Positions 27,114 through 36,993 are shown, counted from the stretch's first letter. The stretch: DNA of 64,000 bases from Cognatishimia sp. MH4019 (GCF_020177595.1 NZ_JAHTBL010000001.1:372001-436000), one strand, 5' to 3'. The notes: generated by a model from the sequence alone, not told the origin. A program made the numbers and translations.

Positions 27114-30100
27114 ATGAAGATTGAACGCAAGTTTACACGCGACACCAACGACGCTTACGCCGATCTGGAGTTTGTGACGACCACGTCCGAAATCCGGAAC
27201 CCGGACGGCACTGTCGTCTTTCATCTGGCCGATCTGGAAGTGCCCGCAAGCTGGAGCCAAGTGGCCAGTGACGTGATCGCGCAGAAGTATTTCCGCAAGG
27301 CAGGCGTCGCCGCCGTCCTCAAGAAGGTCAAGGAAAAGGGTGTGCCCGAGTTCCTGTGGAAATCCGTGCCCGACGACAAAGCCCTCGCCAAACTGCCCGA
27401 AGATGCGCGTTTCGTGGGCGAAACCTCCGCCAAGCAGGTGTTCGACCGTCTGGCCGGTGCATGGACATACTGGGGCTGGAAAGGTGGCTACTTTACCTCT
27501 GAGTCCGACGCCAAAGCCTATTATGACGAGATGCGCCACATGCTGGCGACCCAGCGTGCCGCGCCGAACTCCCCGCAGTGGTTCAACACTGGCCTGCATT
27601 GGGCATATGGCATCGACGGCCCCAGCCAGGGCCACCACTATGTCGACTATAAAACCGGCAAGCTGACGAAATCGGACTCAGCGTACGAGCACCCGCAGCC
27701 GCATGCGTGCTTCATCCAGTCCTGCGCCGACGACCTGGTCAACGATGGCGGCATCATGGACCTGTGGGTCCGCGAAGCGCGTCTGTTCAAGTATGGCTCC
27801 GGCACTGGCACGAACTTCTCCTCGCTGCGTGCGGCGGGCGAAAGCCTGTCCGGTGGTGGCAAATCCTCGGGCCTCATGGGTTTCCTGAAAATCGGTGACC
27901 GCGCAGCCGGTGCGATCAAATCCGGCGGCACCACACGCCGCGCGGCCAAGATGGTGATCGTCGATGCCGACCACCCCGATATCGAAGAGTTCATCAACTG
28001 GAAGGTGCTGGAAGAGCAGAAAGTGGCGTCCATCGTCGCGGGCTCCAAGATGCACGAAGAAAAGCTGAACGCGCTGTTTGCCGCGATCAAGGCCTGGGAC
28101 GGTAAAGAAGAAGACGCCTACGACCCCAAGGTGAACGAGAGCCTGAAAGAGGCTGTCAAGGCGGCGAAAAAAGTCGCGATCCCCGAGACTTACGTCAAGC
28201 GCGTGCTGGACTATGCCAAGCAGGGCCACACCAGCATCGAATTCCCGACCTACGATACGGATTGGGATAGCGAAGCCTATAACTCGGTCTCGGGCCAGAA
28301 CTCCAACAACTCGATCCGCGTCACCGATGCGTTCCTGAAAGCGGTCGAAGAAGACGGCACATGGGACCTCATCAACCGTAAGGACGGCAAGGTCCACAAG
28401 ACCGTGCAAGCCCGCGATCTGTGGGAGCAGGTCGGCCACGCCGCCTGGGCCTGTGCCGATCCCGGCATCCAGTACCACGATACGGTTAATGCGTGGCACA
28501 CATGCCCCGAAGACGGCGAGATTCGCGGCTCCAACCCGTGTTCCGAGTATATGTTCCTCGACGATACGGCCTGTAACCTCGCCTCAATGAACCTGCTGAC
28601 CTTCTATAAGGACGGTGAGTTTGCGGCAGATGACTACATGCACGCCACGCGCCTGTGGACGGTCACGCTGGAAATCTCGGTGATGATGGCGCAGTTCCCG
28701 TCCAAGGAAATCGCGCAGCGCTCCTATGACTTCCGCACGCTGGGTCTGGGCTATGCCAACATCGGCGGCCTGCTGATGAATATGGGTCTGGGCTATGACA
28801 GCGACGAAGGCCGCGCCATGTGCGGTGCGCTGACAGCGATCATGACGGGCGTGTCTTATGCGACTTCCGCCGAAATCGCAGGTGAGCTGGGCCCGTTCCC
28901 GGGCTACAAGAAGAATGCCGATCACATGCTGCGGGTCATCCGCAACCACCGTGCGGCCGCCTATTCTTCGGACAGCTACGAAGACCTCGCGATCAAGCCG
29001 CTGCCGCTGGATCACGCCAACTGCCCCGACGCGCGCCTGGTCGATCTGGCCAAGCAAAGCTGGGACGAGGCACTGGAGCTGGGCGAAAAGCACGGCTACC
29101 GCAACGCCCAAGCCACGGTCATCGCACCCACCGGCACCATCGGTCTGGTCATGGATTGCGACACCACGGGTATCGAGCCTGACTTCGCGCTGGTGAAGTT
29201 CAAAAAGCTGGCCGGTGGCGGTTACTTCAAGATCATCAACCGCTCGGTCCCCGGCGCGCTTGAAAAGCTGGGTTATTCCTCCAGCCAGATCGAAGAGATC
29301 GTCAGCTATGCCGTTGGTCACGCCTCCTTGGGCAACGCACCCGGCATCAACCACACCTCGCTGGTCGGTCACGGGTTTGGCCCCAATGAGCTGGCGAAAG
29401 TGGACGGCGCTCTGGCCTCGGCCTTCGACATCCGCTTTGTCTTCAACCAGTGGACGCTGGGTGAAGAGTTCTGCACCAACGTCCTTGGCATCCCCGCCGA
29501 GAAGCTGAACGACCCGACCTTTGACCTGCTGCGTCACCTTGGCTTCTCGAAAGCCGATATCGACGCCGCCAACGATCACGTCTGTGGGACCATGACGCTG
29601 GAAGGTGCCCCGCACCTGAAAGAAGAGCATTACGTGGTCTTCGATTGTGCCAATCCGTGCGGCAAGAAGGGCAAGCGGTTCCTGTCTGTCGACAGCCACA
29701 TCTACATGATGGCCGCCGCGCAGTCGTTCATCTCGGGCGCGATCTCCAAGACGATCAACATGCCCAATGATGCCACGATCGAGGACTGCCAGAAGGCCTA
29801 TGAGCTGAGCTGGTCGCTGGGTGTGAAGGCCAACGCGCTTTATCGTGACGGCTCGAAACTCTCGCAGCCTCTGGCCGCCGCCCTCGTGGAAGACGACGAA
29901 GACGCAGCTGAGGTTCTCGAAAGCGGCTCGATCACCGAAAAGGCTACTGTTTTGGCCGAGAAGATCGTCGAGAAGGTCGTCGTCAAAGAGATCATCAAAT
30001 CGCACCGCGAGAAGATGCCAGAGCGCCGCAAAGGCTACACTCAGAAAGCCATCGTCGGTGGCCATAAGGTCTATCTGCGCACGGGCGAGTATGAGGACGG

Positions 30101-30794
30101 CCAGTTGGGCGAGATCTTCATCGATATGCACAAGGAAGGTGCGGGCTTCCGCGCGATGATGAACAACTTCGCCATCGCCGTGTCCGTCGGTCTTCAATAC
30201 GGTGTGCCGCTGGAAGAGTTCGTGGATGCCTTCACCTTCACCAAGTTTGAGCCAGCGGGCATGGTGCAGGGCAATGACAGCATCAAGAACGCAACCTCGA
30301 TCCTCGACTATATCTTCCGCGAGTTGGCCGTGTCCTATCTGGACCGCACCGATCTGGCCCATGTGAAGCCCGAAGGCGCGTCCTTCGACGATCTGGGCCG
30401 CGGCGAGGAAGAGCGCAACATCGCAGAAGTCAGCGATACCGCAGCGTCCAAGTCCCTCGAGGTGCTGAAACAAATCAGCTCCACCGGCTACCTGCGCAAG
30501 CGCGTCCCGCAAGAGCTGGTTGTCCTGCAGGGCGGGGCCGCGGGGGCCGTGGCGCTGGACGGATCGGTCGATCCGGTTGCGACGCTGCAAACACTGGTGC
30601 CGGAAGTGGCCCAGTCGGTAACGACCACGACGACGGCCATTTCGTCGGGCACCGTCCAGATGGACGCGCGCGCGAAGGCCAAGATGCAGGGCTATGAGGG
30701 GGACCCGTGCGGCGAGTGCGGCAACTACACCCTCGTGCGCAACGGCACCTGCATGAAGTGCAATACCTGCGGCGCCACCTCCGGGTGTAGCTAA
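27114..30794 (+). CDS. nrdJ: Vitamin B12-dependent (class II) ribonucleoside-diphosphate reductase
   Basis: Reduces ribonucleotides to deoxyribonucleotides using adenosylcobalamin, without need for or harm from oxygen. The 1226-residue length is that of the long alphaproteobacterial type. Active-site residues include Asn474, Cys476 and Glu478 in NPCSEYM, further catalytic-type Cys in HACFIQSC and [11 protein letters not shown], the PTGTIG segment ([15 protein letters not shown]), and a C-terminal CGECG...CMKCNTCG...C redox/zinc-like tail at about residues 1199-1225. It is followed after 12 nt by an ImmA-like gene with no terminator between them. Confidence 0.97.
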   Translation: MKIERKFTRDTNDAYADLEFVTTTSEIRNPDGTVVFHLADLEVPASWSQVASDVIAQKYFRKAGVAAVLKKVKEKGVPEFLWKSVPDDKALAKLPEDARFVGETSAKQVFDRLAGAWTYWGWKGGYFTSESDAKAYYDEMRHMLATQRAAPNSPQWFNTGLHWAYGIDGPSQGHHYVDYKTGKLTKSDSAYEHPQPHACFIQSCADDLVNDGGIMDLWVREARLFKYGSGTGTNFSSLRAAGESLSGGGKSSGLMGFLKIGDRAAGAIKSGGTTRRAAKMVIVDADHPDIEEFINWKVLEEQKVASIVAGSKMHEEKLNALFAAIKAWDGKEEDAYDPKVNESLKEAVKAAKKVAIPETYVKRVLDYAKQGHTSIEFPTYDTDWDSEAYNSVSGQNSNNSIRVTDAFLKAVEEDGTWDLINRKDGKVHKTVQARDLWEQVGHAAWACADPGIQYHDTVNAWHTCPEDGEIRGSNPCSEYMFLDDTACNLASMNLLTFYKDGEFAADDYMHATRLWTVTLEISVMMAQFPSKEIAQRSYDFRTLGLGYANIGGLLMNMGLGYDSDEGRAMCGALTAIMTGVSYATSAEIAGELGPFPGYKKNADHMLRVIRNHRAAAYSSDSYEDLAIKPLPLDHANCPDARLVDLAKQSWDEALELGEKHGYRNAQATVIAPTGTIGLVMDCDTTGIEPDFALVKFKKLAGGGYFKIINRSVPGALEKLGYSSSQIEEIVSYAVGHASLGNAPGINHTSLVGHGFGPNELAKVDGALASAFDIRFVFNQWTLGEEFCTNVLGIPAEKLNDPTFDLLRHLGFSKADIDAANDHVCGTMTLEGAPHLKEEHYVVFDCANPCGKKGKRFLSVDSHIYMMAAAQSFISGAISKTINMPNDATIEDCQKAYELSWSLGVKANALYRDGSKLSQPLAAALVEDDEDAAEVLESGSITEKATVLAEKIVEKVVVKEIIKSHREKMPERRKGYTQKAIVGGHKVYLRTGEYEDGQLGEIFIDMHKEGAGFRAMMNNFAIAVSVGLQYGVPLEEFVDAFTFTKFEPAGMVQGNDSIKNATSILDYIFRELAVSYLDRTDLAHVKPEGASFDDLGRGEEERNIAEVSDTAASKSLEVLKQISSTGYLRKRVPQELVVLQGGAAGAVALDGSVDPVATLQTLVPEVAQSVTTTTTAISSGTVQMDARAKAKMQGYEGDPCGECGNYTLVRNGTCMKCNTCGATSGCS

Positions 30795-30806
30795 GGAGCT
30801 AAAAAC

Positions 30807-31340
30807 ATGAGAACTTTTAAACAGCTCTTTGCCACCGTTAGGGAACGAGCAAATGGTGATCAAAGAAAGGCAATGAGAGACTTTAACTTCTCTCAGCGCC
30901 TTGATGGCAAAGCTAAATCAGTGAAGGAACTTGCTGAGAATCTTGGCTTTTCTGTAACGCTAGTGTCTCTACGTCGAGGTATCTCTGGACGGTTGGTACA
31001 AGATCCATTCTCGGACAACGGATACGAGATTCAGGTCAACAAAAATCAATCCAAGGAAGCGATGCGATGGACGGTCTTGCACGAAATGGGGCACTTCTTT
31101 CTGCACTCTGATCGCTCAGACCCTCTTGCTGACCCACTCTATTTGGATCGGTCTGATGAGGCTTTCTATGTCGATCAGAAACAAGAGGCAGAGGCTAACC
31201 ACTTCGCTGCTGTCTTGCTTTTCGGCGACGGCAGTTTGGAAGCAGCGGTAAGCCTACATGGAAAAGATATCCGAAAACTCGCGAGGGTTTTTGGCGTATC
31301 TGAAAAGACTATTGAGATTGCCTTGAAGCAATTTCTTTAG
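30807..31340 (+). CDS. ImmA/IrrE-like (M78) zinc metallopeptidase
   Basis: A 177-residue soluble protein with the metal-binding motif HEMGHFF (His92, Glu93, His96) preceded by a hydrophobic strand, and a downstream acidic helix EAEANHFAAVLLF that supplies the third ligand in this family. ImmA/IrrE proteases cleave or modulate phage-like or stress repressors. No HTH repressor gene is adjacent; the N-terminal 50 residues (VKELAENLGFSVTLVSL) look helical and might serve as a small HTH-like module. Codon use is markedly more AT-rich than in neighbours, suggesting acquisition. GGAG precedes the ATG; it may be transcribed from the nrdJ promoter. Confidence 0.85.
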   Translation: MRTFKQLFATVRERANGDQRKAMRDFNFSQRLDGKAKSVKELAENLGFSVTLVSLRRGISGRLVQDPFSDNGYEIQVNKNQSKEAMRWTVLHEMGHFFLHSDRSDPLADPLYLDRSDEAFYVDQKQEAEANHFAAVLLFGDGSLEAAVSLHGKDIRKLARVFGVSEKTIEIALKQFL

Positions 31341-31434
31341 CATCCGGGGCGGGTGCGCTCGCCCCTGACGACGCTCAGGCCGCAGGCAGAAACCGGGCGG
31401 TACACCAGAATGAGCCTGAGTGGCGAGACTTACA

Positions 31435-31461
31435 GGGGGGCCTTTATGGCTCCCCTTTTTT
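31435..31461 (+). terminator. Intrinsic terminator after the ImmA-like gene
   Basis: GGGGGGCC (31435-31442) and GGCTCCCC (31448-31455) form an 8-bp stem (one G-T) with a 5-nt loop, followed by six T's. Confidence 0.85.
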
Positions 31462-31571
31462 CTTAGCGTCTCGGTAAAGCCAAAGCGCGTCGGAGCAGCA
31501 CCCGTCTTGCTGTGCGACGAGATGAGAGCGCATGGCAAATTGCGCGGCTACCTCATGGCAAGCCAACCCGC

Positions 31572-31632
31572 GCCCCGGATTTGATCCGGGGCCTTGTGCC
31601 AGTTCTGGGAGGTCCCGGATCAGGTTCGGGAC
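31572..31632. repeat. Two copies of the 21-bp dispersed palindrome
   Basis: The copy at 31572-31592 has arms GCCCCGGAT / ATCCGGGGC; that at 31612-31632 has arms GTCCCGGA and TTCGGGAC. They belong to the same family as elements at 37311, 46258 and 63010 (shared CCCGG..CCTGA/TCAGG..CCGGG layout). Confidence 0.7.
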
Positions 31633-31672
31633 GGGGCCACCGCTCGGATCAGGAGCGCGGTCAAACCTTGCC

Positions 31673-33172
31673 TCAGGACTTGGTGTAAATCTCCCGCAGG
31701 ACATTCTTCTGCACTTTGCCCATCGTATTGCGGGGCAGGGCGTCCACCAGGACAATCTCGCGCGGGTGTTTGAACCGGGCCAACCGGTCTACGCAAACCG
31801 CATTCAGCGCCTCAACATCCAGCCGACCGTCGGCTACCACCACCGCTAGCACACGTTCTCCGAAATCGGCATCCGGCACGCCGATCACTGCGCTCTCCAC
31901 AACACCGGGCTGCGCGTCCAGCACCTGTTCGATCTCTTTGGGGTAAATGTTGTAGCCGCCCGAGATGATCAGATCCTTATTACGCCCGACGATCTGCACA
32001 TAGCCCTGCGTATCAATCAGCCCCAGATCGCCCGTGATGAAGAACCCATCCGCGCGCAGCTCCTCCGCCGTCTTCTCGGGCATCTGCCAATATCCCATAA
32101 AGACGTTCGGCCCGCGCACTTCGATCTGACCGATCTCGCCCTCCGGCAGCGTGTCACCCGTCGCGGGATCGGTGACTTTCAGTTCGACATCCGGCAAGGG
32201 CGGGCCCACGGTGCCTGCGATCCGCAGACCCTCATAAGGGTTTGACGTGTTCATATTCGTCTCCGTCATCCCGTAGCGTTCGAGAATACGGTGGCCGGTG
32301 CGGGCCTCGAACGCGTCATGGGTGCTGGCCAGAAGCGGGGCGGACCCTGAGATGAACACGCGCATATGCGCGGTCAGATCGCGAGTGAAGGCGGGAGCGT
32401 CCAGCAGCCGCGTATAGAAGGTCGGCACGCCCATCATTGCCGTGGCGCGGGGTAGGTGCGCGATCATCGTGTCGGTGTCGAATTTCGGCAGCAGGATCAT
32501 GGCACCACCGGCAAGAAGGGTGATGTTCGTGGCCACGAAAAGCCCATGGGTGTGGAAGATCGGCAGCGCGTGGAGCAGCACATCGTCCGATGTGAAACGC
32601 CACAACTCGGTCAGCGTCTGCGCATTGCTCAGCAAATTGCGCTGGCCCAGCATCGCCCCTTTGGAGCGCCCGGTCGTGCCGGATGTGTAAAGCAGCGCGG
32701 CCAGATCATCTTCGGTCCGCGCGACTGTGTCGAATTCGGGGGACTGGTCCGCCGCGAGATCCGCCAGGCGTCCTGTGGCCTCGGCTGAGAGCGTCAAAAG
32801 CTGTGCGCCTGCGGCATCGGCCATCGGGGTCAGTATGTCCGCGTTTTTGGGATCACAGACAAAAACCCGCGCGCCGCTGTTTTCCACGAAATAGCCCAGC
32901 TCGGTCCCCGTATAGGCGGTGTTGAGCGGCAAGAAGACCGCGCCGGCCTGCACGCAACCTGCATACAGCGCCAGAGCATCCGCCGATTTGGCAACTTGCA
33001 CGGCGACCCGGTCACCCGGGTCAACACCGTTTTGCACCAGGGCATGGGCGAATTGCGCGGCGCGCGCCACGAACGCCCGATGCGTCCAGATAGCCCCGTC
33101 CGGCAAGATCAGAAAAGGGGTCTCGGCATCGGCATGGCGGCCGAAAAGCGCATCGTAAAGCGGGTTCGTCAT
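31673..33172 (-). CDS. matB: Malonyl-CoA synthase-like AMP-dependent acyl-CoA synthetase
   Basis: A 499-residue ANL-superfamily ligase that activates a carboxylate with ATP and CoA. Motifs: phosphate loop YTSGTTGRSKG, LPIFHTHGLFVATN, ERYGMTETNMN, FITGDLG, GRNKDLIISGGYNIYPKEIE and the C-terminal Lys in PRNTMGKVQKN. The pattern around VPTFYTRLL and the length fit malonyl-CoA synthetase MatB; other dicarboxylate or short-chain specificity is possible. The usual malonyl-CoA decarboxylase (matA) is not adjacent. Confidence 0.85.
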   Translation of the reverse strand: MTNPLYDALFGRHADAETPFLILPDGAIWTHRAFVARAAQFAHALVQNGVDPGDRVAVQVAKSADALALYAGCVQAGAVFLPLNTAYTGTELGYFVENSGARVFVCDPKNADILTPMADAAGAQLLTLSAEATGRLADLAADQSPEFDTVARTEDDLAALLYTSGTTGRSKGAMLGQRNLLSNAQTLTELWRFTSDDVLLHALPIFHTHGLFVATNITLLAGGAMILLPKFDTDTMIAHLPRATAMMGVPTFYTRLLDAPAFTRDLTAHMRVFISGSAPLLASTHDAFEARTGHRILERYGMTETNMNTSNPYEGLRIAGTVGPPLPDVELKVTDPATGDTLPEGEIGQIEVRGPNVFMGYWQMPEKTAEELRADGFFITGDLGLIDTQGYVQIVGRNKDLIISGGYNIYPKEIEQVLDAQPGVVESAVIGVPDADFGERVLAVVVADGRLDVEALNAVCVDRLARFKHPREIVLVDALPRNTMGKVQKNVLREIYTKS

Positions 33173-33235
33173 CGGGCAGGGTCCTTGCGCATCTTGGATG
33201 CGTTTTGCGATGCCCGCCTGCGCGCGTAAAGGGGC

Positions 33236-33745
33236 CTAGCCGTCGCGGGGCGCGATTAACGCGGCCACGGCGGTGCCATCGGGCAAGTCCAACCGATCGC
33301 GCAGATGCGCGCGCGCCCGCGCCAGCTTGGACATGACCGTGCCAGCAGGCATGTCCAGCCGTGCCGCAATCCGGGCATAGCTTTCGCCTTCCAAGGCGAA
33401 TGCCCGCAAGATGCGCGCCTGATCGGCGGGCAGGGCGCTTAACGCGTCCTCTACGTCGCGCAACATCAAACGGTCTTCGGCCTGACCTGGGGCGGCTAGC
33501 TCCACCTCGCTTTCCTCGGCTTTCTCGGCCGGCCGCCGCAGCCGGTTGCGCAAAGCCGCGTGTAGATAAGGGCGCAAGTCTTCGATTGGTCCGCGCGCCC
33601 GACACCGGCGTAATGTGCTCAGCAGAACGTCCTGCACAACATCTTCGGCCTCTTGCGCGTCGCGTCCGATATGGCGCGCGAGGCGCACGAGATCTGGCGT
33701 CAGCGCGGCCATATCCCGTTCGAACTTGGTGTGATGCATATTCAT
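33236..33745 (-). CDS. ECF-type RNA polymerase sigma factor
   Basis: A 169-residue sigma-70 family regulator. The start at 33745 follows GGGAGAG. Region 2 lies at about residues 8-45 (DLVRLARHIGRDAQEAEDVVQDVLLSTLRR) and region 4 at about 98-155 (ALSALPADQARILRAFALEGESYARIAARLDMPAGTVMSKLARAR). No anti-sigma gene is adjacent. It is divergent from a secreted EF-hand protein gene with 265 nt between starts, which makes that protein a candidate target or partner. Confidence 0.9.
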   Translation of the reverse strand: MNMHHTKFERDMAALTPDLVRLARHIGRDAQEAEDVVQDVLLSTLRRCRARGPIEDLRPYLHAALRNRLRRPAEKAEESEVELAAPGQAEDRLMLRDVEDALSALPADQARILRAFALEGESYARIAARLDMPAGTVMSKLARARAHLRDRLDLPDGTAVAALIAPRDG

Positions 33746-34010
33746 AGCACTCTCCCTTGAGCGGTCTGGAATGCTATAAGTGGCCGTCTGCACCTGCTCT
33801 GCAAGCTGGGGGATTCCCGCCAAATCAGGGGAAAACGCCTTTTTGCGCAAGCGCTCGCCCATTGCCATGCAGCAGATCGGCAAGCCCTCGCGCGCAGGCC
33901 CCAATCGCTGCAGAGCCTCGGAATAAACATCGCTCCACGCGCTTTATCCCCATGAAGGCGCAACAACACACGCCCTTCATGACCAAGATGCAAACAAAGG
34001 AGTTTTGCAG

Positions 34011-34256
34011 ATGAAAACCATGACCCTGACACTGGCCGGCCTGACCGCGCTTGCACTTTCCACCACGGCATTCGCCAACACCGAAATCGACACAGACGGT
34101 GACGGCGTGATGAGCATGGAAGAGCTGCAGGCCGCTTATCCGACACTCAGCGAAGACCTCTTTGCGGCGATGGACGCCAACGGCGACGGCTCGATTGATG
34201 CCGACGAGTTCAAAGCTGCACAGGACGCTGCCGTGCTTCCCGTGACGGACGGCTAA
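34011..34256 (+). CDS. Secreted EF-hand calcium-binding protein
   Basis: An 81-residue protein; the start at 34011 has AAAGGAG 7 nt upstream. Residues 1-23 are a signal peptide (LAGLTALALSTTAFA). Two complete EF-hand loops follow: Asp27, Asp29, Asp31...Glu38 (DTDGDGVMSMEE) and Asp55, Asn57, Asp59...Glu66 (DANGDGSIDADE). It is calmodulin-like in layout but small. It probably binds Ca2+ in the periplasm. It is divergent from the ECF sigma gene. Confidence 0.88.
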   Translation: MKTMTLTLAGLTALALSTTAFANTEIDTDGDGVMSMEELQAAYPTLSEDLFAAMDANGDGSIDADEFKAAQDAAVLPVTDG

Positions 34257-34269
34257 CCCCTCCCCGTCG

Positions 34270-34308
34270 GACCGGTCCTCGATTGCCTCTTGCGGGGGCC
34301 GGTCTTTT
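34270..34308 (+). terminator. Intrinsic terminator after the EF-hand gene
   Basis: GACCGG (34270-34275) and CCGGTC (34299-34304) flank a G/C-rich loop that can pair further, followed by TTTTCC. Confidence 0.65.
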
Positions 34309-34416
34309 CCTTGCGGTTTGATCCACCGCAAAGCGTGCTGCCCCGGCGCGCATTAACGAAGGTTAACAATTGGTAAACGCCGATTGGTAACGAGTTAAAT
34401 GAAGGGGATAATTTCA

Positions 34417-34599
34417 ATGAAACGTTTTGTTCTGATCGGCTTTTGCGCTCTGAGCCTTCTGGCCGCGCCGGTTTCTGCTGCCGTCATCTTGAGCCTTGAA
34501 GTCGGTCTTGCGCAGGCCGAGCATGGTGGCGGATGTCGCAAGCATTCACCGCAAGGCCAGTGCTGCCATGCGGGTTCCAAACCTTATCACTGTCACTAA
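34417..34599 (+). CDS. Small secreted Cys/His-rich protein
   Basis: A 60-residue protein. The start at 34417 follows AAGGGG (34402-34407); an ATG 18 nt upstream is in frame but lacks a site. Residues 1-21 are a signal peptide. The mature part ends in a Cys/His-rich stretch (HGGGCRKHSPQGQCCHAG, then YHCH), with Cys40, Cys49, Cys50 and Cys59 and several His. Similar YHCH-ended small exported proteins exist in proteobacteria, role unknown. Metal binding is plausible. Imperfect TTAA repeats (34353-34366) lie upstream. Confidence 0.7.
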   Translation: MKRFVLIGFCALSLLAAPVSAAVILSLEVGLAQAEHGGGCRKHSPQGQCCHAGSKPYHCH

Positions 34600-34617
34600 A
34601 ACGCCGTTTTGCAGCGC

Positions 34618-35181
34618 TCACTCGTTTCCACGAGAGAGCGCAGCTACCCCGGTTCGCGCGACTTCCTGTAAGCCCAAAGGCCGCATCAGATCAGCAAACG
34701 CGTCGATCTTTTCAGGCGCGCCGGTGATCTCGAACACGAAACTTTCCAACGTGCTGTCCACCACATTGGCACGAAAAATCTCGGCCAGACGCAGCGCCTC
34801 GATGCGCTTGTCGCCGGTGCCTGCAACCTTGAACATCGCCAATTCGCGTTCCACTGCGGGGCCTTCGACAGTCAGGTCATTGACCTGATGCACAGATACG
34901 ATCCGCCCCAACTGCGCCTTGATCTGCTCGATCACCTGAGGCGTCCCGGTCGTCACGATCGTGATGCGCGACAGATGCCCTTCATGATCCACTTCGGCCA
35001 CGGTCAGGCTTTCGATATTATACCCACGCCCCGAAAACAGCCCGATCACGCGGGCCAGCACCCCGGGTTCGTTTTCCACGATGACGGCGAGCGTATGTCG
35101 TTCCTGCACATCGCTAAAAGTGGGGCGTAGGTTATAAGCGGAATGGCTCGTAGAGCCTTTTTTGATCTTGAGTGGGGACAT
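34618..35181 (-). CDS. ilvN: Acetolactate synthase small (regulatory) subunit
   Basis: The valine-sensing regulatory subunit of acetohydroxyacid synthase. The start at 35181 gives MSPLKIKKGSTSHSAYNL; the frame is open 10 codons further. The 187-residue protein has an ACT domain (about residues 27-100: HTLAVIVENEPGVLARVIGLF) and the C-terminal ACT-like half (REL...GDKRIEALRLAEIFRANVVD). It follows ilvB by 60 nt with a hairpin between. The symbol ilvH would be equally usable. Confidence 0.95.
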   Translation of the reverse strand: MSPLKIKKGSTSHSAYNLRPTFSDVQERHTLAVIVENEPGVLARVIGLFSGRGYNIESLTVAEVDHEGHLSRITIVTTGTPQVIEQIKAQLGRIVSVHQVNDLTVEGPAVERELAMFKVAGTGDKRIEALRLAEIFRANVVDSTLESFVFEITGAPEKIDAFADLMRPLGLQEVARTGVAALSRGNE

Positions 35182-35200
35182 ATCCGTCGTCCTAATCAGA

Positions 35201-35232
35201 GAAAGACCCAAGGCCGGTATCAGCCTTGGGTC
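35201..35232 (-). terminator. Intercistronic hairpin between ilvB and ilvN
   Basis: GACCCAAGGC (35205-35214) and GCCTTGGGTC (35223-35232) form a perfect 10-bp stem with an 8-nt loop; on the − strand it is followed by TTTCTCT. It may act as a partial terminator or RNA-stability barrier that adjusts the ratio of large to small subunit. Confidence 0.65.
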
Positions 35233-35241
35233 GATAGATGG

Positions 35242-36993
35242 TTACACAAGCACCGAGCCTTTGGCATCAATCGCGCCTTGGGTCTCGGCCTCGCCCAGAA
35301 GCATCTCGTTATGGGCTTTGCCCGATGGGATCATCGGGAAGCAGTTTTCATGCTTTTCAACCAGACAATCGAAGATCACCGGACCGTCATAGGCCAGCAT
35401 TTCCTTGATGGCCTCGTCCAGATCATCGGCATTGTCGCACAGAATCCCCTTGGCGCCGAACGCTTCGGCCAGCTTCACGAAATCGGGCAGGGCCTCGGAC
35501 CAACTGTGCGAATAGCGCTCCCCATGCAGCAGCTCTTGCCACTGGCGCACCATGCCCAGACGTTCGTTGTTCAGGATGAACTGCTTGACGGGCAGGCGGT
35601 ATTGCACGGCGGTGCCCATCTCCTGCATGTTCATCAGCCACGATGCCTCACCGGCCACGTTGATCACAAGGCTTTCCGGGTGTGCCACCTGCACCCCGAT
35701 GGACGCGGGCGTGCCGTAGCCCATCGTGCCCAGACCACCCGAGGTCATCCAGCGGTTCGGGTCCTCAAAGCCCAGATACTGCGCGGCCCACATCTGGTGC
35801 TGGCCCACTTCGGTGGTGATATAGCGATCATGATCCTTGGTCAGCGCTTCCAGCCGTGCCAACGCGTGCTGCGGTTTGATCGTCTTGCCGGACTGTTTGA
35901 ATTTCAGGCAATCGACCTTGCGCCATTCGTTGATCTGCGCCCACCACTTGGCCAAACCCTCTTTCTGGGTCTTGCGGCCCTTGGCTTTCCAGACCCGCAG
36001 CACATCCTCCAGAACATGGGCGATATCGCCAAGGATCGGGACATCCACGCGGATCACCTTGTTGATCGAGGATGGATCAATGTCGATATGCACCTTCTTC
36101 GACTTGGGCGAGAACGCATCAATGCGGCCCGTGATCCGGTCATCAAACCGGGCGCCGACATTGATCATCAGATCGCAGTCATGCATCGCCATATTGGCTT
36201 CATAAAGCCCGTGCATGCCCAACATGCCCAGCCAGTTCTTGCCCGACGCGGGATAACAGCCCAGCCCCATCAGGGTCGAAGTGATCGGAAAATCCGTCGC
36301 CGCCACAAGCTCGCGCAGCAGCTGCGTGGCTGCTGGGCCCGAGTTGATGACACCACCGCCGGTATAAAAGACCGGCTTCTTGGCGGTCATCACCAGATCG
36401 ACCAGCTTCTCGATCTCGGCCATGTCGCCTTTGACCTGCGGATTATAATGCGTCTGCACCTGCTCTGGCGGGGTGTAGCTGCCATTGGCAAACTGCACAT
36501 CCTTGGGGATGTCGACCAGCACCGGGCCGGGACGGCCCGAGGTCGCCACATGAAACGCCTCGTGAATGACACCGGCGAGGTTGTCGGTCTCTTTCACCAG
36601 CCAGTTATGCTTCGTGCAAGGCCGTGTGATGCCGACCGTGTCGGCTTCCTGAAACGCATCTGAGCCGATCATGAATGTCGGCACCTGACCTGTCAGCACG
36701 ATCATCGGAATGCTGTCCATCAACGCATCCGTCAGCCCCGTCACGGCATTGGTCGCACCGGGACCAGAGGTGACCAGCACAACGCCGGGTTTGCCCGTGG
36801 CACGCGCATAGCCTTCGGCGGCATGGGTCGCGCCTTGCTCGTGACGCACCAGAATGTGCTTGATGTCGTTTTGCTGAAAGATCTCGTCATAAATCGGTAG
36901 CACAGCGCCGCCGGGATATCCGAATACCGTGTCGACACCCTGATCCTTCAGGGCTTGGACAACCATTTTCGCTCCGGTCATTTGACGTGTCAT
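35242..36993 (-). CDS. ilvB: Acetolactate synthase large (catalytic) subunit
   Basis: A thiamine-diphosphate and FAD enzyme that starts valine, leucine and isoleucine synthesis. The 583-residue protein shows the catalytic Glu (VRHEQGATHAAEGYARATG), GRPGPVLVDIPKD, the FAD-domain WLGMLGMHGLYEAN, the C-terminal TPP site TSGGLGTMGYGTPASIGVQ and the Mg2+-binding segment VINVAGEASWLMNMQE. It is preceded by a leader peptide and attenuator and followed by ilvN. Confidence 0.97.
   Translation of the reverse strand: MTRQMTGAKMVVQALKDQGVDTVFGYPGGAVLPIYDEIFQQNDIKHILVRHEQGATHAAEGYARATGKPGVVLVTSGPGATNAVTGLTDALMDSIPMIVLTGQVPTFMIGSDAFQEADTVGITRPCTKHNWLVKETDNLAGVIHEAFHVATSGRPGPVLVDIPKDVQFANGSYTPPEQVQTHYNPQVKGDMAEIEKLVDLVMTAKKPVFYTGGGVINSGPAATQLLRELVAATDFPITSTLMGLGCYPASGKNWLGMLGMHGLYEANMAMHDCDLMINVGARFDDRITGRIDAFSPKSKKVHIDIDPSSINKVIRVDVPILGDIAHVLEDVLRVWKAKGRKTQKEGLAKWWAQINEWRKVDCLKFKQSGKTIKPQHALARLEALTKDHDRYITTEVGQHQMWAAQYLGFEDPNRWMTSGGLGTMGYGTPASIGVQVAHPESLVINVAGEASWLMNMQEMGTAVQYRLPVKQFILNNERLGMVRQWQELLHGERYSHSWSEALPDFVKLAEAFGAKGILCDNADDLDEAIKEMLAYDGPVIFDCLVEKHENCFPMIPSGKAHNEMLLGEAETQGAIDAKGSVLV

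Larger units (their letters stand above)
31341..31672. other. 332-nt intergenic region with terminator and two palindromic repeats
   Basis: No gene. It contains an intrinsic terminator (31435-31461) and two copies of the dispersed palindrome family (31572-31592 and 31612-31632) just downstream of the leftward synthetase gene. Confidence 0.6.

Noticed and set aside
28584-30863. A 759-codon open frame on the − strand opposite nrdJ
   Set aside because: It is a by-product of GC-rich codons in nrdJ, which has complete catalytic motifs on the + strand; the antisense product has no recognisable domain and no ribosome binding site of note.
34353-34366. CtrA box upstream of the Cys/His-rich peptide
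   Set aside because: The two TTAA elements are separated by six bases, not seven, so it is not a canonical site.
35143-36663. A 506-codon + strand frame opposite ilvB and ilvN
   Set aside because: Shadow of the well-supported acetolactate synthase genes; the product is His/Arg-rich low-complexity sequence typical of antisense translation.
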